From the NCBI RefSeq assembly GCF_017745215.1, contig NZ_JAGHZV010000011.1:62001-126000 (forward strand): 64,000 nt of DNA. The letters run 5' to 3'. Positions 26,850 through 35,468 of the stretch are shown piece after piece (the first letter of the stretch is position 1; each line of letters opens with the position of its first letter). This DNA is from Sphingomonas sp. (GTDB taxonomy: Bacteria > Pseudomonadota > Alphaproteobacteria > Sphingomonadales > Sphingomonadaceae). A program made the translations under genes and the position numbers. The notes beneath the pieces are model-generated. The model worked only from the letters and a program-made list of their open reading frames with translations. It was not told the origin of the DNA and searched no databases.

Positions 26850-27746
26850 CTAAAAGTCGACCACCAGCGCCGCGCGGCTGGTGGTGTCGGTGGTCTTGCG
26901 GCCGACGGGCGGCATGCTCTCGTACTGGAGCGTGTAGCTCAGCTGCGCCGAGAGCGGTCCGATCACCCGCGCGAGCACGGCCGACTTGCTCGACACGGTC
27001 GAGTTCGCGCTCTGCAGATAGGCCGAGGCGTTCTGGGTGAGCGAAATGCCCTTGGTGAGCTTCCAGCCGAAGTCGATGCTGCCGCGCGCGGCGACATTGG
27101 CTTCGGTATGCTGGTCGGTGAAGCTCGTCTCGCGATAGGCGGGTCCGAGCTCGAGGTCGAGCTTGGTACGCGGCGTCCGAAGCGCGCTGTAGCCCGCACC
27201 GGCCGAGACCGAATAGCGCTGGTTGAAGCCGAGGAACCGGTCGCTCTCGAACTGCGCGGCGCCGTAGATGTAGCCGCGGTCGTCGAACTTCCAATTGGGC
27301 TCATAGGCAGCGAGATAGCGTTCGCGCGTCGTCACCCCCAGGCTGCGCTGGTAATCGGCCTGGAGCCGCAGCTTGTGGCGCCATTCGAGCGCCTCGCGCT
27401 TGAGCTCGATCGAGGCGGTGAGGCCGATGTTGTTGCTGTTGCCGGTGGTGATGTAGCCGCCGAACTCGGCGCGGCCCTTGATCAGCGCGACGAAGCTCGC
27501 CTCGCGCAGGCGCTTCTCGGCCTGCCTGCGGCGAGTCTCCCGCCAGTCGCCGGCGATCCTGGCGATGTCGTTGGCGCTGTCGGGCGCGGCGGACTTGGCA
27601 TATTTGACGATGGTGGCGACGTCGCCCTCGTTGCCCGAGGCCATGGCCGCGTCGAGCATCGCCTTGATCTGCGGGGGAATCGTGCCCGGATCGCCCGTGT
27701 TGGCGAGCAGCAGCGGCACGGCGAGCAGGAGGGCGAGGGCGCGCAT
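26850..27746 (-). CDS. DUF481 family outer-membrane beta-barrel protein
   Basis: The 298-residue product has a signal peptide (MRALALLLAVPLLLANTG). A helical segment of about 70 residues follows, with an Arg-rich RETRRRQAEKRLRE stretch. The rest is alternating-strand sequence typical of DUF481/YdiY-like barrels: AEFGGYITTGNSNNIGLTASIELKRE near residue 92 and a terminal aromatic, ALVVDF. The terminal Phe fits recognition by the BAM machinery. DUF481 proteins are outer-membrane proteins of unclear role, sometimes salt-induced. It is monocistronic and separated from rppH by about 40 bases. Confidence 0.87.
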   Translation of the reverse strand: MRALALLLAVPLLLANTGDPGTIPPQIKAMLDAAMASGNEGDVATIVKYAKSAAPDSANDIARIAGDWRETRRRQAEKRLREASFVALIKGRAEFGGYITTGNSNNIGLTASIELKREALEWRHKLRLQADYQRSLGVTTRERYLAAYEPNWKFDDRGYIYGAAQFESDRFLGFNQRYSVSAGAGYSALRTPRTKLDLELGPAYRETSFTDQHTEANVAARGSIDFGWKLTKGISLTQNASAYLQSANSTVSSKSAVLARVIGPLSAQLSYTLQYESMPPVGRKTTDTTSRAALVVDF

Positions 27747-27787
27747 GGGCCGGGCTGATAGCGTTACGATCGGGCAGGAAAAAGGCG

Positions 27788-28279
27788 TCAGTCGGCAGAG
27801 GGCCCCAGATATGGGGCGAAAATCTCCAGCAGCTCGGCGTAGAGCGCGCGCTTGAAGGGGACGATCAGCACCGGCAGGTCGGCGGGATCGGACCAGCGCC
27901 AGGCGCGGAACTCGGGATGTTCGGTCTCGATCTTAACGTCGCCGTCCTCGCCGTTGAAGCGGAACAGGAACCAGCGCTGGCGCTGGCCGCGGTATTTGCC
28001 CTTCCAGACCTTGCCGACCAGATCCTCGGGCAAGTCGTAGAACAGGTCGCGCGGCGCTTCGGCGACCAGCTCGACCAGGTCCGCGCCGACGCCGGTCTCT
28101 TCCCAGAGCTCGCGGACGGCCGCGGCATGAGGCTCCTCGCCTTCGTCGATCCCGCCCTGGGGCATCTGCCAGGCCTCGAGCGTCGAATCGATCCGCTGGC
28201 CGACGAAGACGCGGCCCTCGCGGTTCATCAGCATCACGCCCGCGCAGGGGCGGTATCCAAGCGTGGTGGAATCGGCCAT
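27788..28279 (-). CDS. rppH: RNA pyrophosphohydrolase (Nudix)
   Basis: RppH removes pyrophosphate from 5'-triphosphorylated transcripts, triggering 5'-end-dependent mRNA decay. The 163-residue length is typical. The Nudix box spans residues 42-64, with REL-x-EE-x-G as its core (GGIDEGE and RELWEETGV). The family's [19 protein letters not shown] opening and the [12 protein letters not shown] region are also present. Closely related diadenosine polyphosphate hydrolases look similar, but this form is the usual alphaproteobacterial RppH. It diverges from the JmjC-like gene at 28347. Confidence 0.93.
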   Translation of the reverse strand: MADSTTLGYRPCAGVMLMNREGRVFVGQRIDSTLEAWQMPQGGIDEGEEPHAAAVRELWEETGVGADLVELVAEAPRDLFYDLPEDLVGKVWKGKYRGQRQRWFLFRFNGEDGDVKIETEHPEFRAWRWSDPADLPVLIVPFKRALYAELLEIFAPYLGPSAD

Positions 28280-28346
28280 GGCGCCGCTCTAGACCGTGGC
28301 GCGCCCGGCGGAAAGTCGAGTCGGGCCGAGCGAGAGCGGAAGATCG

Positions 28347-29393
28347 ATGGCCAAGGCCAACAAGCGGAAACAGGCGCAGCTCCAGCGCGCGACGGCGAGC
28401 GTCGACGATGCGCTGCGCCAGCGGATCGCCGAGGCGCTGATCGACGGCGCCGAGCCCGATGCGATCGTCGAGGCGCTCGTCGTCCCCGGCCTGCCCGAGG
28501 CGGTGGTGCGCGCCGAGATCGCCCGTGCGGCGAAGAGCCCCTATTTCCTCGCGACCGAGCGGCTGCGCAACCGCATCGGCAAGTGGGAATGGGTGATGCA
28601 GAACGGCGCGCGGCTCGCCGCCAATGATCCGCACGGGCTGCAGATCCCGGTGCTCGACAAGCCCGACGCGGCGACTTTCTACCGCGACTATTACCGCGCG
28701 CACCGCCCGGTGGTGCTGCGCGGGATCGTCGACCATTGGCCGGCGCGCGAGCGCTGGTCGCTCGAGCATTTCGCGCAGCTGCTCGGCGACAGGCCGGTGC
28801 GCGTCCAATGGGACCGCGAGGCCGACGCCGATTACGAAGGCAATGCCGACGCGCATGGCGCGCACCAGCGCTTCTCAGAGATCGCGCGGCGCCTGGCCGA
28901 CCCGCAGCCGAGCAACGACTTCTACGTCACGGCGAACAACGCCGACTGGAACCGCCAGGTCTTCGCGCCGCTCTATGGCGAGATCGACGGCATCCCCGGC
29001 ATCCTGCGCGACGGCGGGGCGCAGAACGGCTTCATCTGGATCGGGCCCAAGGGCACGATCACGCCGTGGCACCACGACCTCACCAACAATTTGCTGCTCC
29101 AGATCGTCGGCCGCAAGCGCGTGCGGATGGTCGCGAGCCACGACACGCCGCTGATGCGCAACCACCGCCACTGCTTCAGCAGCTGGAAGACCGAGGAACT
29201 GCTCCCCGGCCCGGCGGGCGAGGGCCGGCCGGCGGTGCTCGAGACGGTGATCGGGCCGGGCGACGCGCTGTTCCTGCCGATCGGCTGGTGGCACCATGTC
29301 GAGGGGCTCGACCAGCATATCGGCATGTCGTTCACCGAGTTCGCCTGGGACAACGACTTCTATTCGAGCTACCGCAGCTTCGGGGCGTTTTGA
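28347..29393 (+). CDS. Cupin/JmjC-like 2-oxoglutarate-dependent oxygenase family protein
   Basis: The ATG at 28347 follows a GAGAGCGGA ribosome site and gives 348 residues. The N-terminal ~80 residues are basic and helical (MAKANKRKQAQLQRATAS). From about residue 100 the sequence is a cupin_8/JmjC-like fold: PVVLRGIVDHWPARERWSLE, then TPWHHDLTNN with the iron ligands His242 and Asp244, and GWWHHVEGL with His316 or His317 as the third ligand. Related enzymes hydroxylate protein side chains or small molecules using Fe(II) and 2-oxoglutarate. The target is unknown. The conserved facial triad makes an active oxygenase likely. Confidence 0.88.
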   Translation: MAKANKRKQAQLQRATASVDDALRQRIAEALIDGAEPDAIVEALVVPGLPEAVVRAEIARAAKSPYFLATERLRNRIGKWEWVMQNGARLAANDPHGLQIPVLDKPDAATFYRDYYRAHRPVVLRGIVDHWPARERWSLEHFAQLLGDRPVRVQWDREADADYEGNADAHGAHQRFSEIARRLADPQPSNDFYVTANNADWNRQVFAPLYGEIDGIPGILRDGGAQNGFIWIGPKGTITPWHHDLTNNLLLQIVGRKRVRMVASHDTPLMRNHRHCFSSWKTEELLPGPAGEGRPAVLETVIGPGDALFLPIGWWHHVEGLDQHIGMSFTEFAWDNDFYSSYRSFGAF

Positions 29394-29409
29394 GGGATTT
29401 CGATCAAGT

Positions 29410-29492
29410 CGTCATCCCGGCGAAAGCCGGGACCCAGGGCCAAGCAGGACGTTGCTCGCGACTCCTGGGTCCCGGCTTTCGCCGGGATGACG
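29410..29492. repeat. Dispersed nested palindromic repeat, copy 3
   Basis: About 83 bases, full-length form with spacer CAAGCAGGACGTTGCTCGCG, very similar to copy 7. It lies 17 bases after the stop of the JmjC-like gene. The remaining ~160 bases up to korA should hold the korAB promoter, but I see no convincing -35/-10 pair. Confidence 0.9.
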
Positions 29493-29653
29493 GTTATATA
29501 TTTTGACGCTGGCACGGCCTGTCCCAGTGGGGAAATCGCCGACGGGAAAGCCGTTATTGCAACTTGGGCAGGTTTTTCTACTTTGGGATCAGCGCGCCGA
29601 GGGCATAGAGCGCGACCAGCAAAGCACAATTTGAACGCAGGAACGCTACAAGA

Positions 29654-31597
29654 ATGGCAACAGCCGCCCATCAGCTGACGCCCGAGGAGGCGTCGGCAAA
29701 CCCGCCGCCTGAGGCCATCGTGGTTCGCTTCGCCGGAGACAGCGGCGACGGCATGCAGCTCACCGGGGGGCAGTTCACGCTCTCCACCGCGCTCGCCGGC
29801 AACGATCTCGCGACCTTCCCGGACTTCCCCGCCGAGATCCGCGCGCCACAGGGCACGCTGTTCGGCGTCTCGGCGTTCCAGATCAACTTCGGCTCGACCC
29901 AGATCGACACCGCGGGCGACCAGCCCGACGTGCTGGTGGCGATGAACCCGGCCGCGCTCAAGACCAATGCGCCGTCGCTCAAGCCGGGCGGGCTGATCAT
30001 TGCCGACGAAGGCGAGTTCAACCAGCGCAACCTCGACAAGGCGAAGTACGAGAGCAATCCGCTCGAGGACGGGTCGCTGGGCAAGTGGCAGCTGCTCAAG
30101 CTCAACATCTCGCAGCTCACCCTCGATGCCGTGAAGCCCTTCGGGCTCGGCAACAAGGAAGCGCTGCGCTGCAAGAACATGTGGACGCTGGGGCTGGCGC
30201 TCTGGATGTTCGACCGCGACCGCGAGCCGCTGGTCGACTGGCTCAAGGCCAAGTTCGCCAAGGCGCCGACGCTCGCCGAGGCGAATATCGCCGCGCTCAA
30301 CGCCGGCCATGCCTATGGCGAGACCGCCGAGCTCGGCGCGATGGGGATTTCGCAGCGCCATGTCGCCGCGGCGCCTTCGGAGCCCGGCCTCTACCGCACC
30401 GTAACCGGCGCCGACTCGATCGCGCTGGGGCTCGTCGCGGGGGCGCAGCTGGCGAACCTCGAGATGTTCTACGGCGGCTATCCGATCACGCCGGCGAGCG
30501 CGATCCTCCACGCGCTGTCGCGGCTGAAGGAGTTCGGCGTCACCACCTTCCAGGCCGAGGACGAGATCGCCGCGGTCGCCTCGGCGCTGGGTGCGTCGTA
30601 CGCGGGTTCGCTGGGCGTGACCTGCTCGTCGGGCCCCGGCATCGCGCTCAAGACCGAAGCGATCGGGCTTGCGATCATGACCGAGCTGCCGCTGGTGATC
30701 GTCAACGCCCAGCGCGGCGGCCCCTCGACGGGCTTGCCGACCAAGACCGAGCAGTCGGACCTCTACCAGGCAGTCTACGGCCGTAACGGCGACGCGCCGG
30801 TGCCGGTGATCGCGACGCGCTCGGCGGCGGATTGCTTCGACTGCGCGATCGAAGCGGTGCGGATCGCGACGCAGTATATGACGCCGGTGATGCTGCTGAC
30901 CGACGGCTATCTCCAGAATGCCGCCGAGCCGTGGAAGGTGCCGGACATTTCGGCGTACGAGCCCTTCCCGGTCGCCTTCCGCACCGAGCTGCCGGCCGAG
31001 GGCGAGAAGTTCCTGCCCTATGGCCGTGACGAGACGCTCAAGCGCCCCTGGGTGAAGCCCGGCACGCCGGGACTGATCCACCGCATCGGCGGCATCGAAA
31101 AGGCCCAGGGGACCGGCAACATCGATTACTCGCCCGCCAACCACCAGGCGATGACCGACATCCGCCGTGACAAGGTGGCGGGGATCGCGGTGCCCGACCA
31201 GGTCGTCGAGCAGGGGCAGGCGGGCGGCAAGCTCGTCGTCGTCGGCTGGGGCTCGACCTATGGCCCGATCGCGCAGGCGGTGCGCCGCGCGCGGGCCAAG
31301 GGGCTCGACGTTGCCCACGTCCACATCCGCCACGTCTGGCCGCTGCCGAAGAATCTGGGCGACCTTCTCAGGAGTTACGAGCACATCCTCGTACCCGAGA
31401 TGAACACCGGCCAGCTCAAGACGGTGTTGCGCGACCAGTTCCTCGTCAACGCAGTGCCGCTCAACAAGGTCTCGGGCCAGCCCTTCACCATCGCCGAGAT
31501 CGAGGCCGCGATCGCGCGCCACCTCGGTGGCGACAGGGCGGAGGAGCTGGGTGCGGACGACAGCCAGCTGCCGAGCCCGGAAGCGGTGAATCCGTAA
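29654..31597 (+). CDS. korA: 2-oxoacid:ferredoxin oxidoreductase, alpha (fused gamma-alpha) subunit
   Basis: With the next gene this forms a CoA-dependent 2-oxoacid (probably 2-oxoglutarate) : ferredoxin oxidoreductase. The 647-residue subunit starts with the gamma-type domain (VRFAGDSGDGMQLTGGQF, about residues 25-220). The alpha domain follows (GADSIALGLVAGAQLANLEMFYGGYPITPAS from about 250), with SSGPGIALKTEAIGLA and NAQRGGPSTGLPTKTEQSDL. The C-terminal transketolase-like domain contains VGWGSTYGPIAQAV. The fused gamma-alpha layout is the two-subunit form found in aerobes and thermophiles. The ATG is 15 bases after a CGCAGGAACG stretch. Confidence 0.95.
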   Translation: MATAAHQLTPEEASANPPPEAIVVRFAGDSGDGMQLTGGQFTLSTALAGNDLATFPDFPAEIRAPQGTLFGVSAFQINFGSTQIDTAGDQPDVLVAMNPAALKTNAPSLKPGGLIIADEGEFNQRNLDKAKYESNPLEDGSLGKWQLLKLNISQLTLDAVKPFGLGNKEALRCKNMWTLGLALWMFDRDREPLVDWLKAKFAKAPTLAEANIAALNAGHAYGETAELGAMGISQRHVAAAPSEPGLYRTVTGADSIALGLVAGAQLANLEMFYGGYPITPASAILHALSRLKEFGVTTFQAEDEIAAVASALGASYAGSLGVTCSSGPGIALKTEAIGLAIMTELPLVIVNAQRGGPSTGLPTKTEQSDLYQAVYGRNGDAPVPVIATRSAADCFDCAIEAVRIATQYMTPVMLLTDGYLQNAAEPWKVPDISAYEPFPVAFRTELPAEGEKFLPYGRDETLKRPWVKPGTPGLIHRIGGIEKAQGTGNIDYSPANHQAMTDIRRDKVAGIAVPDQVVEQGQAGGKLVVVGWGSTYGPIAQAVRRARAKGLDVAHVHIRHVWPLPKNLGDLLRSYEHILVPEMNTGQLKTVLRDQFLVNAVPLNKVSGQPFTIAEIEAAIARHLGGDRAEELGADDSQLPSPEAVNP

Positions 31598-31612
31598 GGC
31601 GGAAGGAAAGAG

Positions 31613-32647
31613 ATGAACGAGATCACCACCATCCGCCCCTCGACTCCCAAGGACTGGGAGACCGACCAGGAGGTCCGCTGGTGCCCGGGCTGCGGCGACT
31701 ATGCGATCCTCAAGGCGGTGCAGCGCACCATGCCCGAGATCGGCGCGACGCCCGAGAACACCGTGTTCGTCAGCGGCATCGGCTGCTCGAGCCGGTTTCC
31801 CTATTACATGGAGACCTACGGCTTCCACACCATCCACGGCCGCGCGCCGGCGGTGGCGACGGGGGTGAAGCTCGCCAATCCCGAGCTCGACGTGTGGATC
31901 ATCACCGGCGACGGCGACGCGCTGTCGATCGGCGGCAACCACACGATGCACCTGCTGCGGCGCAATTTGAACTGCCAGTTCCTGCTGTTCAACAACGAGA
32001 TCTACGGCCTCACCAAGGGGCAATATTCGCCGACCAGCCGCGAAGGCACGCGCTCGCCCTCGACGCCGTTCGGCTCGGTCGACCATCCTGCCAAGCCCTG
32101 CGCCTTCGCGCTCGGCAGCGGTGCGCGCTTCGTGGCGCGCGCGATCGACGTGCACAAGAATCTGCCGAGCGTGCTCAAGGCGGCGCATGCGCACCAGGGC
32201 ACCGCGTTCGTCGAGATCTTCCAGAACTGCATCGTCTACAACGACGAGGTGTTCGAGCCCTTCACTGCCAAGCCCAATGCGGTGGCGAACCAGCTTTGGG
32301 CCGAGGACGGCAAGCCGCTGCTGTTCGCGGGCGGCGCCAAGGGCCTGTCGCTCGACCGCGAGACGCTGACGCTCAAGGTGGTCGAGGTGGTCGACGGCGA
32401 CTGGGAAGCGGCGGGGGTGATCGTCCACAACGTCCGCAACCGGGCGGTGGCGCACATGCTGGTCGAGATGCCGTTCGGCGCGTTCCCGATGGCGCTGGGC
32501 GTGCTGTACGACGATCCGGCGCCGACCTTCGAGAGCGCGGTGGTCGCGCAGAACCGGGCGGCGAGCGAGGGGAAGAAGCCCGACCTGCAGAAGCTGCTCT
32601 CGAAGGGGCAGACGTGGATGGTGGATAAGGAACCTCGGGCGGAATAG
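31613..32647 (+). CDS. korB: 2-oxoacid:ferredoxin oxidoreductase, beta subunit
   Basis: This 344-residue thiamine-diphosphate-binding subunit completes the korAB enzyme, which decarboxylates a 2-oxoacid to its acyl-CoA and reduces ferredoxin. The cysteines for one [4Fe-4S] cluster are visible: C24 and C27 (WCPGCGDY), C58 (GIGCSS) and C206 (QNCIVYN). The ThDP/Mg motif is GDGDALSIGGNH followed by NNEIYGLTKGQYSPTS. It starts 15 bases after korA with a GGAAGGAAAGAG ribosome site, so the pair is one operon. No ferredoxin gene is adjacent. Confidence 0.96.
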   Translation: MNEITTIRPSTPKDWETDQEVRWCPGCGDYAILKAVQRTMPEIGATPENTVFVSGIGCSSRFPYYMETYGFHTIHGRAPAVATGVKLANPELDVWIITGDGDALSIGGNHTMHLLRRNLNCQFLLFNNEIYGLTKGQYSPTSREGTRSPSTPFGSVDHPAKPCAFALGSGARFVARAIDVHKNLPSVLKAAHAHQGTAFVEIFQNCIVYNDEVFEPFTAKPNAVANQLWAEDGKPLLFAGGAKGLSLDRETLTLKVVEVVDGDWEAAGVIVHNVRNRAVAHMLVEMPFGAFPMALGVLYDDPAPTFESAVVAQNRAASEGKKPDLQKLLSKGQTWMVDKEPRAE

Positions 32648-32681
32648 GGTTTCGCGCAGAGGGTCATTTGATCGCTATCCC

Positions 32682-32765
32682 CCGTCATCCCGGCGAAAGC
32701 CGGGACCCAGGGTTGCAGAGGGAAACGCTCGCGGCCCTGGGTCCCGGCTTTCGCCGGGATGACGG
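32682..32765. repeat. Dispersed nested palindromic repeat, copy 4
   Basis: About 84 bases, full-length form with spacer TTGCAGAGGGAAACGCTCGC. It fills most of the gap between korB and the photolyase gene. The photolyase ribosome site region begins only about 20 bases after it. Confidence 0.9.
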
Positions 32766-32793
32766 TTGAAGGCGTGTGAAATCCACAGGTGCG

Positions 32794-34164
32794 ATGAAGC
32801 CACCCACGCTCCTCTGGTTCCGCCAGGACCTCCGCCTCTCGGACCAGGCCGCGCTCCTCGCAGCGGCGGGGGAGGGGCCGGTGGTGCCGGTCTATGTCCT
32901 CGACGACGAGACGGCGAAGCACCGCGCGATGGGCGGCGCGTCGCGGTGGTGGCTGCACCATAGCCTCGCGAGCCTCGACGTGGCGCTGCGGGCGAAGGGC
33001 TCGCGGCTGATCCTGCGGCGGGGCAGATGCGACGAGGAACTCGCGAAGCTCGCCGAGGAAGTCGGCACGCGGCGCGTCCATGCGCTCCATCATTACGAGC
33101 CCTGGTGGCGGAATGCCGAGCGCGCGGTGGGGCGCGGGCTCGAGCTTGGCCTTCATGACGGCAATTTCCTCGCCCCGCCGGGCAGCGTGCTGAACGGCTC
33201 GGGCAATCCCTATCGCATCTTCACGCCCTTCTGGCGCTCGCTGCAGGAGCGGATGCCGCCGCCCCAGCCGCATCCGGCGCTGCACGAAATTCCCGCGCCG
33301 CCGTATTGGCCCGGGAGCGACGACCTTGCCGACTGGCGCCTGCTGCCGAGCAAGCCAGACTGGGCCACGGGCTTCGCGGAGGAATGGACGCCGGGCGAGG
33401 CGGGCGCAGTCGAGCGGCTCGACGACTTCGCCGAGATCGCCGCGCGCTATGGCGACCGCCGCGACTTGCCTTCCGAGGAAGCGACCTCGCGCCTGTCGCC
33501 GCATCTCCACTTCGGCGAGATTTCGCCCGCGCGCGTCTGGCATCGCATCGCCGGCAAGGGCGGATCGGCGGGCAAGTTCCTCGCCGAGCTGGGGTGGCGC
33601 GACTATGCGCAGGGCGTCATCCTGCAATTCCCCGACTATGGCGCGCGAAACGGCGTCGAGCGGTTCGACGCGATCGAGTGGCGTTCGGGCCGCGAGGCCA
33701 AGGCGGACCTCGGCGCCTGGCAGCAGGGCCGCACCGGCTATCCGATCGTCGACGCGGGCATGCGCCAGCTCTGGGCCAGCGGCTGGATGCACAATCGCGT
33801 GCGGATGATCGTGGCGAGCTTCCTGGTGAAGCACCTCCTGATCGACTGGCGCGAAGGCGAGCGCTGGTTCTGGGACACGCTGGTCGACGCCGATTATGCC
33901 AGCAACAGCGTCAACTGGCAGTGGAGCGCGGGCACCGGCGTCGACGCCAACCAGTGGGGCCGGGTGATGGCGCCGCTCGTCCAGTCGGAGAAGTTCGACG
34001 CCGCGGGCTATATCCGCCGCTGGGTGCCCGAACTCGCCGCGCTGCCCGACTCGGCGATCCACGATCCCGAGGCGGCGGGCCGGCGGCCGGCGGACTATCC
34101 GCCGAAGATCATTGGCCATCGCGAGGGCCGCGAGCGTGCGCTGGCGGCAATTCGCGCGCGTTAA
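32794..34164 (+). CDS. phrB: Deoxyribodipyrimidine photolyase (cryptochrome/photolyase family)
   Basis: The ATG at 32794 gives 456 residues starting MKPPTLLWFRQDLRLSDQ, the conserved photolyase opening; a GTG six codons earlier is possible. The N-terminal alpha/beta antenna domain (about 1-130) is followed by the helical FAD domain: SPHLHFGEISPARVWH, FLAELGWRDYAQGV, RTGYPIVDAGMRQLWASGWMHN and NWQWSAGTG. These are hallmarks of class I CPD photolyases, which split UV-induced pyrimidine dimers with blue light. It is followed 32 bases later by cfa, an association seen in stress operons. A signalling cryptochrome role is less likely. Confidence 0.93.
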   Translation: MKPPTLLWFRQDLRLSDQAALLAAAGEGPVVPVYVLDDETAKHRAMGGASRWWLHHSLASLDVALRAKGSRLILRRGRCDEELAKLAEEVGTRRVHALHHYEPWWRNAERAVGRGLELGLHDGNFLAPPGSVLNGSGNPYRIFTPFWRSLQERMPPPQPHPALHEIPAPPYWPGSDDLADWRLLPSKPDWATGFAEEWTPGEAGAVERLDDFAEIAARYGDRRDLPSEEATSRLSPHLHFGEISPARVWHRIAGKGGSAGKFLAELGWRDYAQGVILQFPDYGARNGVERFDAIEWRSGREAKADLGAWQQGRTGYPIVDAGMRQLWASGWMHNRVRMIVASFLVKHLLIDWREGERWFWDTLVDADYASNSVNWQWSAGTGVDANQWGRVMAPLVQSEKFDAAGYIRRWVPELAALPDSAIHDPEAAGRRPADYPPKIIGHREGRERALAAIRAR

Positions 34165-34196
34165 CGATTGCGCTTGCTCCTGCTGCGGAGAGGTGC

Positions 34197-35468
34197 ATGA
34201 AGGCGCCGATGCACGCGCCAGCCGGGAACCAGGGTCGCGACGGCATGGGGGAACACGCCGCCGCGACCGGCGGGGCGCGGATGGGGTTGCTCGCCCCCCT
34301 GTTGGGACCGTTGCTCAAGCGAATCGATGCGGGGATCGCCGAGGGCAGCCTGATGCTGTGGCTGCCCGGCGGCGGGAAACGGCTGCTCGGCGGCCGCGCG
34401 GCCGGGCCCGCGGCGGAAGTCGACCTCCGGAGCTGGCGCGCGCTGGTCCGGCTGATGACTTCGGGGTCGGGCGGCTGGTACGAGGCCTGGGCGCACGGCG
34501 AATGGGCGAGCCCGGCCCCCGAGGTGCTGTTCGAGCTGTTCGGGCGCAATCGCGCGGGGCTCGCGGCGGGCGCGCGGGCGGGCGGGCTGCCACTCCTCGC
34601 CAAGCGCCTGGTCCACTGGCTTCACCGCAACAGCCGCGGCGGGGCGCGGCGGAACATCCATTTCCACTACGACCTGGGCAACGACTTCTACGCCCAGTGG
34701 CTCGACCCGGGCATGACCTATTCGAGCGCCTTGTTCGAGCGGCCGGAGATGAGCCTGGAGGAAGGCCAGGCGGCCAAGCTCGCCGCGATCCTCGATCGGA
34801 CCGGAACGAAACCTGGCGACACGATCCTCGAGATCGGCTGCGGCTGGGGCTCCTTCGCCGAGGCCGCGGGGCGGGCAGGGCGACGCGTCCATGCGATCAC
34901 GCTGTCGGGCGAGCAGAAGGCCTGGGCCGAGGCGCGCGTCGAGGCGGCCGGGCTCGAGGGCGTGACCTTCGGGCTCACCGATTATCGCGACGTCACCGGC
35001 AGTTATGATGCGGTGGCGAGCATCGAGATGGTCGAGGCAGTGGGGCGCGACTATTGGCCGCATTACCTCTCGACGATCGCGCGCGTGCTCAAGCCCGGCG
35101 GGCGCGCGGCGATCCAGCTGATCAGCTTCGACGATGCGATGTTCGAAGGCTACGCAAGCAACGTCGACTTCATCCAGGCCTATGTCTTCCCCGGCGGGCT
35201 CCTCGTTCGCGAGAGCGAGTTCCGCGCGATCGCCGAAGCGAACGGGCTGGGCTGGCAGGACCGGAAGGGCTTCGGCCTCGACTATGCCGAGACGCTGCTC
35301 GAATGGCGGCTGCGCTTCGAGGCGGCCGCGGCGACGGGGCGGCTGCCCGCGCAATTCGATCGCAAGTTCATCGACTTGTGGCGCTATTATCTGATGTACT
35401 GCGAAGGCGGGTTCCGCGGCGGCGGGATCGACGTGGCGCAGGTCACGCTGGTGAAGGAGGGGGCATGA
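34197..35468 (+). CDS. cfa: Cyclopropane-fatty-acyl-phospholipid synthase
   Basis: The start is the ATG at 34197, with GGAGAGGTGC just upstream, giving 423 residues; the frame also extends upstream inside the photolyase gene, which is not coding. The enzyme methylenates unsaturated acyl chains of membrane phospholipids using SAM. Features are the N-terminal substrate domain, NIHFHYDLGNDFYAQWLDPGM (the bicarbonate/lipid site region), the SAM loop EIGCGWGSFAEAAG near residue 212, EMVEAVG, and a C-terminal DFIQAYVFPGGLL segment. With the photolyase upstream and a coupled serine hydrolase downstream it forms a stress-type unit. Confidence 0.95.
   Translation: MKAPMHAPAGNQGRDGMGEHAAATGGARMGLLAPLLGPLLKRIDAGIAEGSLMLWLPGGGKRLLGGRAAGPAAEVDLRSWRALVRLMTSGSGGWYEAWAHGEWASPAPEVLFELFGRNRAGLAAGARAGGLPLLAKRLVHWLHRNSRGGARRNIHFHYDLGNDFYAQWLDPGMTYSSALFERPEMSLEEGQAAKLAAILDRTGTKPGDTILEIGCGWGSFAEAAGRAGRRVHAITLSGEQKAWAEARVEAAGLEGVTFGLTDYRDVTGSYDAVASIEMVEAVGRDYWPHYLSTIARVLKPGGRAAIQLISFDDAMFEGYASNVDFIQAYVFPGGLLVRESEFRAIAEANGLGWQDRKGFGLDYAETLLEWRLRFEAAAATGRLPAQFDRKFIDLWRYYLMYCEGGFRGGGIDVAQVTLVKEGA

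Noticed and set aside
33306-34196. A possible in-frame extension of cfa inside the photolyase gene
   Set aside because: It is out of frame with the photolyase coding sequence and not conserved. The ATG at 34197 has a proper ribosome site and the known Cfa domain begins after it.
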